64,000 nt of DNA from Burkholderiales bacterium (GCA_021299735.1 JAJTEM010000014.1:124001-188000), one strand, 5' to 3'; counted from the first letter of the stretch, positions 46,401-54,749 are shown. Notes: generated from the sequence alone by a model not told the origin. Program-made: numbers and translations.

Positions 46401-46674
46401 GGCCAACAACAACCGTGTGTTCAACGAACTGGAATGGGTATTGGGCGATGGGCGCTCGCTGCGGGCAGACCGGGTGCTTGAATTGCCCGACCGTTTCCTG
46501 GTCCTGGACTACAAATGGGCAGTTAATTCAACCAATTTGCAGGACTACACCCAGCAAGTACTTGAATACGTGGGCTTAGTTGATGCCACCCTGAACAAGG
46601 CAGGCAAGCCCGCCCCCACACAAGCTGCACTGATTGACCGGCATGGCGAAGTTCACTGGCTCACTTCGGTGTAG
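43438..46674 (+). CDS. AddA-like UvrD-family helicase-nuclease
   Basis: About 1078 residues. The start at ATG 43438 (or 43435) follows AGGAGG and overlaps the AddB-like stop. Superfamily 1 helicase motifs are present: Walker A VEACAGSGKTWLLTAR, motif Ia ITFTRKAAQEMQER, Walker B LLVDEFQDTNPVQW, motif III VGDPKQSIYRFRRAE, motif V IMTVHSAKGLEANHVW and motif VI LLYVALTRARHSIHL. The C-terminus has LRADRVLELPDRFLVLDYK, a RecB-like nuclease motif (D...DxK). It pairs with the preceding AddB-like protein in double-strand break repair. Confidence 0.9.
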   Translation: MTNFTSIACDPANSVVVEACAGSGKTWLLTARLFRLLLSGARPDQILAITFTRKAAQEMQERLFALLRECALLNDHKLSALLTERGSEPNEANLKKARALAGEVLTNSRGVTIDTFHGWFASLCQMAPLASGFSRQSEPTDQTQFWMDMAIDVFTANLLNDQQQLLPAFDTLASQMDRAVVRQVLQHALTNRVACSLWLANQDAPPLDMVFGIGDGEQWPVEVLNNRHYIDQWQQAARWLALGTAKQQGNAVEIEKALTALRGGVAAADVFEQLKAVCLTAKNEPSKTFSKITAGQKAAVDETQYVQVLESLAQQTAQALQLEKDQLDMQATAALAQLIEPLFETYKSIKLEQGLCDFDDLEATALRMLMNDEQRAYMQQKLDTRVRHLLVDEFQDTNPVQWNILKLWLQDYSGDDKPSVFLVGDPKQSIYRFRRAEARLFNHARNWLVENFAAKTLESDSTRRCGQAVVDVVNKVFEPGQTRGQTTFRAHTSLAGESGSTLSGLNIYPKLLKEEEGPDEAKRVVQTLQQWLANGSINNLSEVMVLVRAHKSGVPLMAALREAGLAYTIKDKGERYTSQVWADTIALLGFLNDPNTNLYLLQLLRCPLIALSSAQFQALIQAGKTTQTATHANTVWGTLEALAEQGEKPWLAVHSQLSEWLRMARALPLFETLSKVVADTRASEKYLNSASPRQRVMMAEHWDWLKAWALGLNKGRFPGLQQALDEAVKLQTYTSSDSEGAANNPDVLRIMTVHSAKGLEANHVWLFDANSSPKPGGSNAGLLIDWALGESHPNSVTVMSNLSNPSPGRASAQAIEQQAYADEEDHLLYVALTRARHSIHLSGSEKRSASKGWYERLLPFATQVHETWPEPEGAAEAFGQGELTGLFDPPATWVRPQFPVLNPLKPQVGKVVPRISTPELRKGTAWHAALEWVDELRDLPFDVWWARMQVRCEVVFRPLREGELQEVEQACQLLVNKPDLQPWLQGAGANNNRVFNELEWVLGDGRSLRADRVLELPDRFLVLDYKWAVNSTNLQDYTQQVLEYVGLVDATLNKAGKPAPTQAALIDRHGEVHWLTSV

Positions 46675-46684
46675 AATTCAGTTT

Positions 46685-46780
46685 GGCGGGCCTCCCCGCA
46701 TGGCGTAGCGGCCAACCTGGTCAGGTCCGGAAGGAAGCAGCCACAACCGTGAAGTCAGTGCCGGGGTTCTGGCTCGCCTC
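46685..46780 (+). ncRNA. ffs: 4.5S RNA, signal recognition particle RNA
   Basis: The central region contains GGTCAGGTCCGGAAGGAAGCA, the near-universal SRP RNA domain IV with its GGAA tetraloop. Flanks pair as a long hairpin (GGCGGGCC at the 5' end with GGCTCGCC at the 3' end). It lies between the helicase gene and dnaX, which is the usual site of ffs in many proteobacteria. Exact ends are approximate. Confidence 0.95.
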
Positions 46781-46827
46781 TTAATTTGTTGGACACCAGT
46801 GTGTACGCAAACGTGGACCCAATCTGA

Positions 46828-48627
46828 ATGAATCAAACTGTATCTCAGGCTTTGGCTCGAAAATGGCGACCGCGAGACTTTGATTCGCTGGTGGGCCAGG
46901 CCCATGTGGTCAAAGCCCTTTCACATGCGCTAGATAACCAACGCCTTCACCATGCCTATTTGTTCACCGGCACCCGCGGTGTGGGCAAAACCACCATTGC
47001 TCGAATTCTTGCGCGCGCAGTGAATTGTGAGCAGGGCATTAGCCGCACCCCCTGTGGCAAATGCCAGGCCTGCGTTGAAATTAGCCAAGGCCGTTTTGTC
47101 GATTTGCTGGAAGTGGATGCGGCCACCAACACGCGTGTGGATGAAATGCGCGCCTTGCTTGAAAACGCCATGTATGCGCCCACTGCGGGCCGCTACAAAG
47201 TGTACGTAATCGACGAAGTGCACATGCTTTCCACCAGCGCATTCAACGCCATGCTGAAAACGCTGGAAGAACCGCCGGGCCATGTGTTGTTTATTCTGGC
47301 CACCACCGACCCGCAAAAAATTCCGCCCACGGTGTTGTCGCGTTGCCTTCAATTTGCCTTGCGCCAGTTGCCGCCTGACCAGTTGGCTGACCACCTGGCC
47401 CATATTCTCTCCGAAGAAAAAATTGCTTTTGAGCCCGGTGCTTTGCGGCTTCTGGCCAAAGCCGCGCGCGGCAGCGTGCGCGATGCGCTTTCCCTGACCG
47501 ACCAGGCGATTGCTTACAGCGCAGGCCATGTGGGCGAAGAAACCGTGCGAACCATGCTGGGCGCTGTTGACCAACAAGTGGTACACCAGTTGCTGCAAGC
47601 TTTGGCCCAAGGCGATGGCAAAGCCCTGCTTGAATTGAGCAATGCACTGGCCACAGCCAGTGCGCCATTTGGTGCCATTCTTGATGAACTGGCGGCGATT
47701 GCCTACAGGCTATCAGTTGCACATTTCGCGGGCGGGCTTGATGCCGAAGACCCCGATCAGGCCGCCTTGCAAAACCTGCAAGGTGCGTTCGGTGCAGAAG
47801 ACCTTCAACTGATTTACCAAATTGCCACACACGCACGTGCGGAATTGCACTTGGCCCCCGAAGAACACATTGGTTTTTCCATGGCGCTGGTGCGTATGCT
47901 TGCCTTCAAACCAGGCGGGCAAGCTGCGGTTGTTCGTTCAGCCCCGTTGGCCCCACCTGTGGTGAAAGCAACCGTACCCATTCCCGCAGCCAAGCCGGCG
48001 GCGGCTACTGTAGAGACAGTGGAGGCAGTGACCACCGCGCCTGTTGCACCAAAAGCTGCGTCGCCCGCTGTTGCCGATGAATTTGATAATTCACCGCCTT
48101 GGGACACTGCAGATGATTTGCCCATAGCCCAATCGAAACCCACTGTTGAAGTTAAGCAGCAAGAGGTTTATTCCCAAGCTGCTGCACAACCCGCCAAACA
48201 AGCTGCCAGCGGCGATTTACCCAGTGCAGCCAACTGGCCGCAGGTGTCGCAGGAAGTACCCGCCAAGGGCCTAACCCGGCAAGCGCTGGTGCAGGCTGAG
48301 CTGGTAGAAGCCAGCCGCGATGGCGATGTGCTTCAAGTTGTACTGCGCACGGCGATCAAGCCTTACACTGAGCCAAGCATGGTGACCCGGCTTGAGGGGG
48401 CATTGGGCTTGTACTATGGTTGCACTGTACGCTTGCAAATGCAGTTTGGAGAGGCGCAGCAAACTGCGCATGCTGTGCAAAGTGAAACACGCAGGCAGGC
48501 CCTTGAAGGGGCCAAGCAAGCCTTGCAGGAAGACCCGTTTTTAAAAGACATCCAGAACTTGATGGGCGCAACTGTGGTCTCAGGTTCAGAACGCACGCTG
48601 AGCAACACAGGCCCAGCCGATATTTGA
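46828..48627 (+). CDS. dnaX: DNA polymerase III subunits tau/gamma
   Basis: 599 residues. The clamp-loader AAA+ core has Walker [18 protein letters not shown], zinc cysteines [16 protein letters not shown], sensor [14 protein letters not shown] and [22 protein letters not shown]. An A/P/V/T-rich linker (about 370-480) leads to a C-terminal domain that would bind the polymerase in tau. I saw no clear slippery A-rich frameshift site, so production of a separate gamma form cannot be asserted. ffs precedes it; ybaB and recR follow. Confidence 0.96.
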   Translation: MNQTVSQALARKWRPRDFDSLVGQAHVVKALSHALDNQRLHHAYLFTGTRGVGKTTIARILARAVNCEQGISRTPCGKCQACVEISQGRFVDLLEVDAATNTRVDEMRALLENAMYAPTAGRYKVYVIDEVHMLSTSAFNAMLKTLEEPPGHVLFILATTDPQKIPPTVLSRCLQFALRQLPPDQLADHLAHILSEEKIAFEPGALRLLAKAARGSVRDALSLTDQAIAYSAGHVGEETVRTMLGAVDQQVVHQLLQALAQGDGKALLELSNALATASAPFGAILDELAAIAYRLSVAHFAGGLDAEDPDQAALQNLQGAFGAEDLQLIYQIATHARAELHLAPEEHIGFSMALVRMLAFKPGGQAAVVRSAPLAPPVVKATVPIPAAKPAAATVETVEAVTTAPVAPKAASPAVADEFDNSPPWDTADDLPIAQSKPTVEVKQQEVYSQAAAQPAKQAASGDLPSAANWPQVSQEVPAKGLTRQALVQAELVEASRDGDVLQVVLRTAIKPYTEPSMVTRLEGALGLYYGCTVRLQMQFGEAQQTAHAVQSETRRQALEGAKQALQEDPFLKDIQNLMGATVVSGSERTLSNTGPADI

Positions 48628-48643
48628 CAGGAGAGAATCCGAT

Positions 48644-48976
48644 ATGAACATGATGAAAGGCCAACTGGCCGGCTTGATGAAACAAGCCCAGCAAATGCAG
48701 GAAAAAATGGCCAAAATGCAGGCCGAGATTGGCGCCATGGAAGTGGAAGGTCAATCGGGCGGTGGCATGGTGAAGGTGGTCATGACCTGCAAGCACGATT
48801 GCAAGCGAATTACCATCGACCCATCCTTGTTGGGCGAAGACAAAGACATGCTGGAAGACCTGGTGGCTGCTGCGTTTAACGACGCAGTGCGCAAAGCCGA
48901 AGCCACCATGACCGAAAAAATGTCTTCAGTCACGGCAGGTTTCCCAATGCCTCCCGGCTTCAAAATGCCATTCTAA
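48644..48976 (+). CDS. ybaB: YbaB/EbfC nucleoid-associated protein
   Basis: 110 residues. The N-terminal helix is [20 protein letters not shown], then [25 protein letters not shown] and a C-terminal helix plus P/M-rich tail. This is the DNA-binding dimer family always found between dnaX and recR. Spacing is 16 bp after dnaX and 9 bp before recR, so the three genes form an operon. An AGGAGAG ribosome site is present. Confidence 0.96.
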   Translation: MNMMKGQLAGLMKQAQQMQEKMAKMQAEIGAMEVEGQSGGGMVKVVMTCKHDCKRITIDPSLLGEDKDMLEDLVAAAFNDAVRKAEATMTEKMSSVTAGFPMPPGFKMPF

Positions 48977-48985
48977 GAACTCTTC

Positions 48986-49621
48986 ATGAGCCGTTCCGCG
49001 TTTGACGCCTTCGATGGCCTCGACCCTTTGGTTGACCTTGTGCAGGCGCTCAAGCGCTTGCCCGGTGTAGGCCCAAAATCGGCGCAACGCTTGGCCTTTC
49101 ATTTGTTGCAAAGCGATCGGCAAGCTGCCACGGCCCTGGGCGAATCGCTGTTGAAAGCGGTGGCGGAAATTCGCCACTGCAGCATGTGCAACAACTTTTG
49201 TCATGCCGATGTATGTTCAATTTGCAGCGACACCCGCCGCAACCCCGGCCTGCTGTGCGTGGTTGAAACCCCTGCGGATTTGGCGGCCATTGAAGCCACG
49301 CAAACTTATCGCGGTTACTACTATGTGCTGATGGGCCGTGCTTCGCCATTGGATGGTGTGCGGCCTGAATCGCTCGATTGGCCCAAGCTGAGCCAGCGCT
49401 TAGACGACAGCGAGGTGAAAGAAGTTATTTTGGCCACCAACTTTACCAATGAAGGTGAGGCCACGGCCGTGTTTCTCACCGACCGCATTCGCCGCATGGC
49501 ACTAAAAGTAAGCCGCCTCGCCCGGGGCGTGCCCATTGGCGGCGAGCTTGAATACACCGACCCCAGCACTGTGGCCCGGGCGTTGCTGGATCGCCGCCAG
49601 CTGGGTTCTGATCCGGAATAA
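48986..49621 (+). CDS. recR: Recombination protein RecR
   Basis: 211 residues. The helix-hairpin-helix [20 protein letters not shown] is followed by the C4 zinc finger [16 protein letters not shown] and the Toprim domain [14 protein letters not shown] with [12 protein letters not shown]. RecR loads with RecO/RecF to place RecA at gaps. It is the last gene of the dnaX-ybaB-recR operon; a GC hairpin with a T run follows the stop. Confidence 0.97.
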   Translation: MSRSAFDAFDGLDPLVDLVQALKRLPGVGPKSAQRLAFHLLQSDRQAATALGESLLKAVAEIRHCSMCNNFCHADVCSICSDTRRNPGLLCVVETPADLAAIEATQTYRGYYYVLMGRASPLDGVRPESLDWPKLSQRLDDSEVKEVILATNFTNEGEATAVFLTDRIRRMALKVSRLARGVPIGGELEYTDPSTVARALLDRRQLGSDPE

Positions 49622-49623
49622 TT

Positions 49624-49649
49624 GCCGCTTTTAGCCTGCGGCTTTTTTG
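49624..49649 (+). terminator. Likely terminator of the dnaX-recR operon
   Basis: GCCGC and GCGGC pair around a 9-nt loop (TTTTAGCCT), followed by TTTTTTG, immediately after the recR stop. The stem is short but position and T tract fit an intrinsic terminator. Confidence 0.6.
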
Positions 49650-49667
49650 CTTAACTGTTATCTATTC

Positions 49668-50912
49668 ATGAACATCATGAGCAATCAATCTCATACATCC
49701 ATACCCACAAGCACTCCGGCCACCAACACCGGCCCTTTGGCTGGCATACGCGTGCTTGAATTGGGCTCGCTGATTGCAGGGCCTTTCGCCAGCCGTATGC
49801 TGGGCGAATTTGGCGCAGAAGTCATCAAGGTGGAAACACCTGGCAGTGGCGACCCTATTCGCAAATGGCGGGTGCTGCATGAAGGCAATTCACTGTGGTG
49901 GGCAGTGCAGGCCCGCAATAAAAAATCGATCACGCTCAATTTAAAAGCCGAAGAAGGTTTGGCCGTATTGCGCAAGCTGATTGAAAGCGCCGACATACTG
50001 GTGGAGAATTTTCGCCCGGGCCAATTGGAAAAGTGGGGCTTAAACCCCGAGCAGTTGCAGGCCCTGAACCCTGGCCTGATTGTGGTGCGCTTAAGCGGCT
50101 ATGGCCAAACCGGCCCTTACAAGGACCGCCCGGGTTTTGGTGCAATTGCTGAATCCATTGGTGGCATGCGCTTTTTGAGTGGTGACACCGATCGCCCACC
50201 CGTGCGTGTTGGAATTTCAATTGGCGATTCACTGGCTGGTTTGCATGCGGTAATTGGCGCGTTAATGGCACTGCAGCACCGCCACAAAACTGGCAAAGGG
50301 CAGGTAGTAGATGTAGCCTTGTATGAATCGGTGTTCAACATGATGGAAAGCCTGCTGCCTGAATACGATTTCGCTGGTGTGGTGCGCAAACGTTCAGGCG
50401 CCAGTTTGCCGGGCATTGTGCCTTCCAACACCTACACCTGCGGTTGCGGTGGTTTTATTGTGATTGGCGGCAATGGCGATGCAATTTTCAAACGCCTGAT
50501 GATGGCAATTGGTCGAAGCGATTTTGCAGAAAACCCAGACATGGCCAGTAACGATTGCCGAGTTCGCCACACAGAACTGATTGACAACACCATTGCCCAG
50601 TGGTGTAAGGAACGCAGCATTGACGCAGCACTTGAAGTGCTTGAAAAAGCTGAAGTGCCCGCCAGCAAAATTTACAGCATTGAAGACATTGTGCGAGACC
50701 CGCAATTTGCTGCGCGCGGCATGATCGAAGAACACCCCTTTGGCGAAGACCGCACTTTGAAAATACCCGGCATTGTTCCCAAGTTAAGCGACACACCGGG
50801 CCAAACACGTTGGCTTGGACCCAAGCTTGGCGAGCACAACGCGCAGGTGTTGGCAGGGCTTGGTTATTCGGCGGAGGATATTCAGCGTATGGCGGATGAT
50901 GGGGTTATTTGA
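49668..50912 (+). CDS. CoA-transferase family III (CaiB/BaiF)
   Basis: About 414 residues from ATG 49668 (49647 and 49677 also possible). The family III fold is shown by GIRVLELGSLIAGPFASRMLGEFGAEVIKVE, NKKSITLNLKAEEG, ADILVENFRPGQLEKWGL (catalytic aspartate region) and FGAIAESIGGMRFLSG. Such enzymes move CoA between carboxylic acids (formyl-, carnitinyl-, succinyl-CoA types). No neighbouring acyl-CoA gene identifies the substrate. It is the last core gene before the integron cassettes. Confidence 0.9.
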   Translation: MNIMSNQSHTSIPTSTPATNTGPLAGIRVLELGSLIAGPFASRMLGEFGAEVIKVETPGSGDPIRKWRVLHEGNSLWWAVQARNKKSITLNLKAEEGLAVLRKLIESADILVENFRPGQLEKWGLNPEQLQALNPGLIVVRLSGYGQTGPYKDRPGFGAIAESIGGMRFLSGDTDRPPVRVGISIGDSLAGLHAVIGALMALQHRHKTGKGQVVDVALYESVFNMMESLLPEYDFAGVVRKRSGASLPGIVPSNTYTCGCGGFIVIGGNGDAIFKRLMMAIGRSDFAENPDMASNDCRVRHTELIDNTIAQWCKERSIDAALEVLEKAEVPASKIYSIEDIVRDPQFAARGMIEEHPFGEDRTLKIPGIVPKLSDTPGQTRWLGPKLGEHNAQVLAGLGYSAEDIQRMADDGVI

Positions 50913-51190
50913 ATGGTGCTCGGCTATTCTTGATTCTCGATTCGTATGTTGGATTCGCAGCAGCATTGCATCATTCTGCCTTGATCAACTCGAATTCCCC
51001 GTCTTTGATTCTGGTCGGGCTGTTTTTTAGCTTTGTGAAAGCGGTGATACAAATGTTGAGACTTTTCAGTTTTGGTTATACCTTTTTTGGACAGAATATT
51101 TTGTTAGAACCAGGGCTGGTTAAAGGGCTTGGCTGCTTGTGGGGTGATGTGCGGATAAATGTATATCGCCGTTACTGTTCTATAAAACTA
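50913..51190. other. Gene-free region upstream of the first integron core site
   Basis: 278 bp with no supportable gene. An open frame at 50909-51202 overlaps the CoA-transferase end and has no family or ribosome-site support. I searched both strands for an integron integrase (intI) and found none. The region could hold an attI-type site and a cassette promoter, or be a relic. Confidence 0.4.
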
Positions 51191-51197
51191 GTTAGGC
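51155..51197 (+). other. Integron core site GTTAGGC, attI-like
   Basis: GTTAGGC at 51191-51197 is a perfect match to the integron core G-TTRRRY. It is preceded by CTATAAAACTA, similar to the CCTAAAACAAA that precedes the core in attI1, and no attC left arm is seen. It would be the insertion point for the first cassette. Confidence 0.55.
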
Positions 51198-51202
51198 CAT
51201 AA

Positions 51203-51460
51203 ATGTCACAGCTTAGGTTTAGAAAATCACCAGATCCGCTGCGGAACTTTGTTTGGGCGCTGCAGCACGCTGCTATCTTTGGCGCATTTGCTTTAGTGGT
51301 GTTCGTACTTAATCAAACTGATCATATGCGCATGACATCAGCGCTCGGTAAGGCAGTACTGATTCTCGGACTGCTCGTCAATTTCATGTATTTTTGCGGC
51401 TATATAATCATTGCTGGCATCAAATATGCTGGGCGCGCGTATGAAGCTCGAAAGAACTAA
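51203..51460 (+). CDS. Cassette 1: small two-helix membrane protein
   Basis: 85 residues, starting 5 bp after the integron core site, the usual spacing for a first cassette gene. Two membrane helices (about 24-40 and 52-70) follow a positively charged N-terminus. I do not recognise a family. The cassette runs from 51192 to 51661 and ends in an attC site. A 117 bp stretch between the stop and the attC carries no clear second gene. Confidence 0.6.
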   Translation: MSQLRFRKSPDPLRNFVWALQHAAIFGAFALVVFVLNQTDHMRMTSALGKAVLILGLLVNFMYFCGYIIIAGIKYAGRAYEARKN

Positions 51461-51577
51461 ATGCCAAGAAGTCAGTGCCACGCGAAGTTCGATGCGGCGC
51501 GATGCCAAAAAAGCAAATTGGGCAAGGGGAGTTGACATGCAAATGATGTTGTTAAGATGTTCAACTCGTGCTCGCTG

Positions 51578-51667
51578 GCCTAACTCGTCGGTCAAGCTGA
51601 CGCAAAAAGGCTCTGCCTTTTTGTACCCTCCGCTTCGCTACGGCGCACCTTACCTCAAACGTTATAT
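51578..51667 (+). other. attC recombination site 1
   Basis: About 90 bp bounded by GCCTAAC (51578-51584) and GTTATAT (51661-51667). The left GGTCAAGCTGACGC pairs with the right GCGCACCTTACC, leaving unpaired bases as in attC hairpins. The right end CTCAAACGTTA has the wording typical of attC 3' ends. An inner AAAAAGGC/GCCTTTTT hairpin fills the centre. Confidence 0.8.
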
Positions 51668-51682
51668 TCACAGGATAGTTCG

Positions 51683-52075
51683 GTGATAAAGACAACCCGC
51701 CTAAAGAAATATTCTGAGCTGTTTAAGAGAAACATAGCTAAGTTTCTTACGCCCGGAGTGTCCATTAAGACAGTTATTTATCCCGTCGAGATGGGTGGAG
51801 CTGTATTTGAGTTTTTCCTAAATAGAGAGGGTGTTGTAGAGGAAAAGCTCGAGCCCCCACGAAAGTCTGTCGGGGTCGTGCTGTCGCAAATCCCCCAGCG
51901 TATGATTCAGGGAAACCTCGAGGGCGTTCGATTTGGTGGTACGAATCTATACTTGGAAGGGAACCGCATTCTCGTCGTAAAAGGCGAAGATGCCCCTAGT
52001 TCATGGAGTGGAAACGCAGTCATTGAAGATGTTGAACGTGTGGTTTCAACATCCATGGGGGGCAAAACCTCATGA
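51683..52075 (+). CDS. Cassette 2, first gene: soluble protein of unknown function
   Basis: 130 residues from GTG 51683, after ACAGGATA. Predicted soluble, mixed alpha/beta, basic at the N-terminus (IKTTRLKKYSELFKRN). No motif recognised. The stop overlaps the next start (ATGA), so it is translationally coupled to the membrane protein at 52072, and both travel in one cassette (51662-52565). Functional linkage of the two is a reasonable inference. Confidence 0.6.
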   Translation: MIKTTRLKKYSELFKRNIAKFLTPGVSIKTVIYPVEMGGAVFEFFLNREGVVEEKLEPPRKSVGVVLSQIPQRMIQGNLEGVRFGGTNLYLEGNRILVVKGEDAPSSWSGNAVIEDVERVVSTSMGGKTS

Positions 52076-52500
52076 GCGGAAAACCACTGCCCATTGAGCA
52101 AATTGCCAAGCTCGCAGCTGACATTAGAGAGATCAATAACTTCGCAGAGAATCACGGCTTCGATACTAGCTTTGTTCAAGCCACCGTATCCCCAGGCCTT
52201 CCTGATGCACGAAAGTCTTGGGATTGGCCGCTGATAAGCTTGGGCGGCTTTTCAGTTTTACTGATTGGGCTTCTTTCAGTGCTCGCTTTCTACGAACCCA
52301 TATCCCCAAAGGCAGCGAATTTTCTTCTGGTAATCGGTATGCTCTTCGTAGTGGGCTCTTCAGCGGCGGCTCACAAAAAGTTTAATAACAACACAATTAC
52401 TGCAATCATATGCGCTGGCATGATTGTTGTTCTGCTGGTAGGAGCTGGGGTGTTTACTCCACGCGAAGCTGCGGACAGATTGCAGGAGATACAAAAGTGA
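52072..52500 (+). CDS. Cassette 2, second gene: membrane protein of unknown function
   Basis: 142 residues with a soluble N-terminal ~48 residues and three membrane helices (about 53-76, 82-99 and 110-126). The start overlaps the previous stop. It is not recognised. A soluble protein coupled to a small membrane protein is a layout also seen in phage-defence and toxin-immunity cassettes, but nothing here proves such a role. attC site 2 begins within a few bases of its stop. Confidence 0.6.
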   Translation: MSGKPLPIEQIAKLAADIREINNFAENHGFDTSFVQATVSPGLPDARKSWDWPLISLGGFSVLLIGLLSVLAFYEPISPKAANFLLVIGMLFVVGSSAAAHKKFNNNTITAIICAGMIVVLLVGAGVFTPREAADRLQEIQK

Positions 52501-52502
52501 AT

Positions 52503-52571
52503 ATAGCAACAAGTTCAAGGGTCAACATCCGCGTCTTCAGCGGGTACGAACCCTTAACCTGAGCGTTATGT
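52503..52571 (+). other. attC recombination site 2
   Basis: GTTCAAGGGT (52513-52522) pairs with ACCCTTAAC (52550-52558) with a single extrahelical C, the hallmark of attC. The right end is CCTGAGCGTTATG with core GTTATGT (52565-52571). The loop holds CCGC..GCGG. The left outer box is degenerate. Confidence 0.8.
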
Positions 52572-52605
52572 CTCATCAATTTAAGTTGCGCCAGGTAAAC
52601 CCACC

Positions 52606-52851
52606 ATGGAAATTGAGTACCGAATTAAATTCTCTGTTCCTGCAAATTACGACCCTGCGGGTTTGTTCGAGAAAATGCCGAGCCCAATTCACCGAAAATC
52701 CATGAGCGAAATCTATAATTACAGAATCGAGAAAGACGGTTTCTATTTTGTGGATCGCGCAGTTGATTCCAGCGTGGCTTCGGGAGCGTTTCGTCATTTC
52801 GTAGATGAGGCACTGAAGTATGGCAAGTCAATTGAAATCGTGAGGCTATGA
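52606..52851 (+). CDS. Cassette 3, first gene: small protein of unknown function
   Basis: 81 residues, starting 40 bp after attC core 2. Soluble, with a beta-rich start (EIEYRIKFSVPANYD) and a C-terminal helix (FRHFVDEALKYGKS). No family recognised. Its stop overlaps the next ATG at 52848. Small soluble proteins of this kind are common in cassettes. Confidence 0.55.
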   Translation: MEIEYRIKFSVPANYDPAGLFEKMPSPIHRKSMSEIYNYRIEKDGFYFVDRAVDSSVASGAFRHFVDEALKYGKSIEIVRL

Positions 52852-53072
52852 AACATAACTTTGCGTTCGATGCCGACGCGCTGAGACAGCGCACTGTTTT
52901 CACCCAAACGTTTCTGAAGCAATTGACGAATTATCAGTTGCTGACTTTATCAAGGACGTTGAATCGCAAGGAAGTCCTGACAATCGTTACAACTCTTTTG
53001 GAGTTGCTTTTAACTCGGGTTATTTGTTCGCGCTCGATAGCTTTGTGTTTGCATTAAGGAGACAAATCGGAA
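52848..53072 (+). pseudogene. Cassette 3, second gene: frameshifted and cut by a repeat element
   Basis: The ATG at 52848 is coupled to the previous gene and starts MKHNFAFDADALRQRTVF. After about residue 20 this frame turns low-quality (many L and T). The frame two bases over reads EAIDELSVADFIKDVES and then YNSFGVAFNSGYLFALDSF from about 52910, which looks far more protein-like. This suggests a frameshift near 52900-52912. The second frame runs straight into palindromic repeat B2 at 53073 and no attC follows. The cassette was probably truncated when B2 arrived. Confidence 0.45.
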
Positions 53073-53260
53073 TTTGCGAAGCTCGCATTGCCGTCATTCC
53101 GCCTTCAAGAAAGCCTGCCCGTTTGTTGTGTTCACTGGCCGTTCGGCAAGGCCGAAAGCGCAGCCCGCCCGCTTTGTTAGCGGGGGCGCTTAGGTCAGGG
53201 AATACAACAAAAAGGGGGAGTTCAGGCTTTCAGGCGGAGGAGGGCATGCGACTTCGCAAA
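53073..53260 (+). repeat. Palindromic three-way-junction repeat, copy B2
   Basis: 188 bp. The outer arms TTTGCGAAG, TCGCAT and GCC pair with GGC, ATGCGA and CTTCGCAAA at the far end. The shared left block (53101-53125) and right block (53208-53235) match copy B1 except at positions that keep pairing (g53113-c53227 instead of a-t). Inside are hairpin TTCGGC AAG GCCGAA (53142-53156) and a GC-rich hairpin at 53157-53190. It closes the integron cassette region on its right side. Confidence 0.8.
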
Positions 53261-53312
53261 TGCTAACGAACTTTCAGGCATTCAACTTCGCAAATGCACT
53301 CTCGCAAACACT

Positions 53313-54263
53313 TTAGGCCTTCAACAACCCATCCAGCGTCACTGAGTCTTTCACAAATGCTCGAATGCCTTCTGCCAGTTTTTCTGTACCCATTGCATCG
53401 GCATTCAGTTCATAGCGAAACGCCGCTTCACCTTCGGGAAAGGTTTCACGTGGCTGTGCCAGTGCCCAGTCAGTATTCAATTCAACATTCAATGTAGAAA
53501 CATCATCCTGCAGTTCAGCCAGCAATTCCGGGCTAATGGTCAGCAGATCGCACCCCGCCAGCGCCTTGATTTGACCCGCATTGCGAAAGCTTGCGCCCAT
53601 CACTTCCGTGCGAATACTGTTTTGCTTGTAGTAGGCATAAATGCGCCGAACGGATTTCACACCCGGGTCGTTCGCCCCCGCATTGGCTGATTCATCCCAG
53701 TTGCTGCCAGCTGTTTTTTTGTACCAGTCGTAAATTCGGCCTACGAAGGGTGAAATCAACTGAACGCCCGCTTGCGCGCAGGCGTGGGCCTGAATGGGGG
53801 AAAACAGCAAAGTAAGGTTGCAGTGCATGCCTTCTGCTTCCAATGCTTTTGCTGCTTGTATTCCCTCCCAAGTCGAGGCAATTTTAATCAACAGGCGCTT
53901 TTCGGTATTAATGCCCTCGGCTTTGTATAGCGCGACAATTCGCTTGGCCCGGGCAATGGTCGCTGCGGTGTCAAAGCTCAACCTCGCATCCACTTCCGTA
54001 GAAACACGGCCAGGAATAATTTTCAGGATTTCTGTGCCGAAGGCCACCAGCAGGCGATCGGTTTGCAGATCAAGCGATTCATGACCGTACTTCATCTTGA
54101 TTTGCTCAAGCAACGGCAGGTATTGCGGCTTTTGAACTGCTTTTAAAATAAGGGAGGGGTTGGTCGTGGCGTCTTGGGGAAGAAAGGCAGCCATGGCCTG
54201 AAAGTCACCCGTATCAGCCACTACAGTGGTGGCCTTTTTCAGTTGTTCTAATGCGTTGCTCAT
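53313..54263 (-). CDS. tal: Transaldolase
   Basis: 316 residues from ATG 54263; a TTG frame to 54287 would add eight residues, but the length from ATG matches TalB (317). Motifs: [28 protein letters not shown] with the Schiff-base lysine, and [12 protein letters not shown]. The enzyme moves a dihydroxyacetone unit in the non-oxidative pentose phosphate pathway. It stands alone on the minus strand next to the repeat element. Confidence 0.96.
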   Translation of the reverse strand: MSNALEQLKKATTVVADTGDFQAMAAFLPQDATTNPSLILKAVQKPQYLPLLEQIKMKYGHESLDLQTDRLLVAFGTEILKIIPGRVSTEVDARLSFDTAATIARAKRIVALYKAEGINTEKRLLIKIASTWEGIQAAKALEAEGMHCNLTLLFSPIQAHACAQAGVQLISPFVGRIYDWYKKTAGSNWDESANAGANDPGVKSVRRIYAYYKQNSIRTEVMGASFRNAGQIKALAGCDLLTISPELLAELQDDVSTLNVELNTDWALAQPRETFPEGEAAFRYELNADAMGTEKLAEGIRAFVKDSVTLDGLLKA

Positions 54264-54389
54264 GTCTTGGTAGTGGCGAAAATTCAACGAAGTACAACTC
54301 AGTATAGGGGTTTAAAGCTTTTATTGGATGAATGAAATAGTATCCTTGGATAACAAAGAAAAAAACACAACAAAAATTGAGTACTCGCC

Positions 54390-54740
54390 ATGTATTCTGA
54401 ACAAGAACTTGAACAACAACCCCTGATTGACGACGATCAATGGGGGCGCCTCGAGAGTGAGTTGGGGCTTGAAATGCTGAAGGAATTTGCTCAAGAGTTT
54501 TTTGATGAAACCCGTGAAATCTGGTTTGTACCAGGGTTTGATCCGTTTTCTCTTGAACAAAAGTCGTTTAAATCCATGGCGCATCGAAGTGCCGGTGCCG
54601 CCGGAACCATTGGTTTCAAGAAATTGAGGTTTGTGTTTCTTTGTATGGAACACAATCCGTTGGGTGACGAAACACTGCGTTATCTGTCAGCCATGAGTAA
54701 CATTTTTCAATCGACCCAAGACTGGGTACACAGCAAGTAA
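54390..54740 (+). CDS. HPt-domain phosphotransfer protein
   Basis: 116 residues. A four-helix-type protein with AHRSAGAAGTIGFKKL, which fits the HPt pattern H-x-x-x-G-x-x-x-x-x-G around the phosphorylated histidine. Single-domain HPt proteins relay phosphate from hybrid kinases to response regulators. A histidine kinase at 56785-57759 and an HD-GYP-like protein at 55694 are nearby, but direct partnership is only inferred. dsbB follows by 9 bp on the same strand. Confidence 0.7.
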   Translation: MYSEQELEQQPLIDDDQWGRLESELGLEMLKEFAQEFFDETREIWFVPGFDPFSLEQKSFKSMAHRSAGAAGTIGFKKLRFVFLCMEHNPLGDETLRYLSAMSNIFQSTQDWVHSK

Positions 54741-54749
54741 CAAATAGCC

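Noticed and set aside
47900-48200. Programmed frameshift site in dnaX
   Set aside because: No clear A-AAA-AAG-type slippery run with a following hairpin was visible in the linker region, so I did not annotate a gamma form.
50909-51202. 97-residue plus-strand frame between the CoA-transferase gene and the cassettes
   Set aside because: It overlaps the upstream stop, covers the possible attI region, has no motif and no good ribosome site.
51411-51686. 91-residue frame spanning attC site 1
   Set aside because: It overlaps the end of the cassette 1 gene and reads through the attC hairpin, which is the real feature there.
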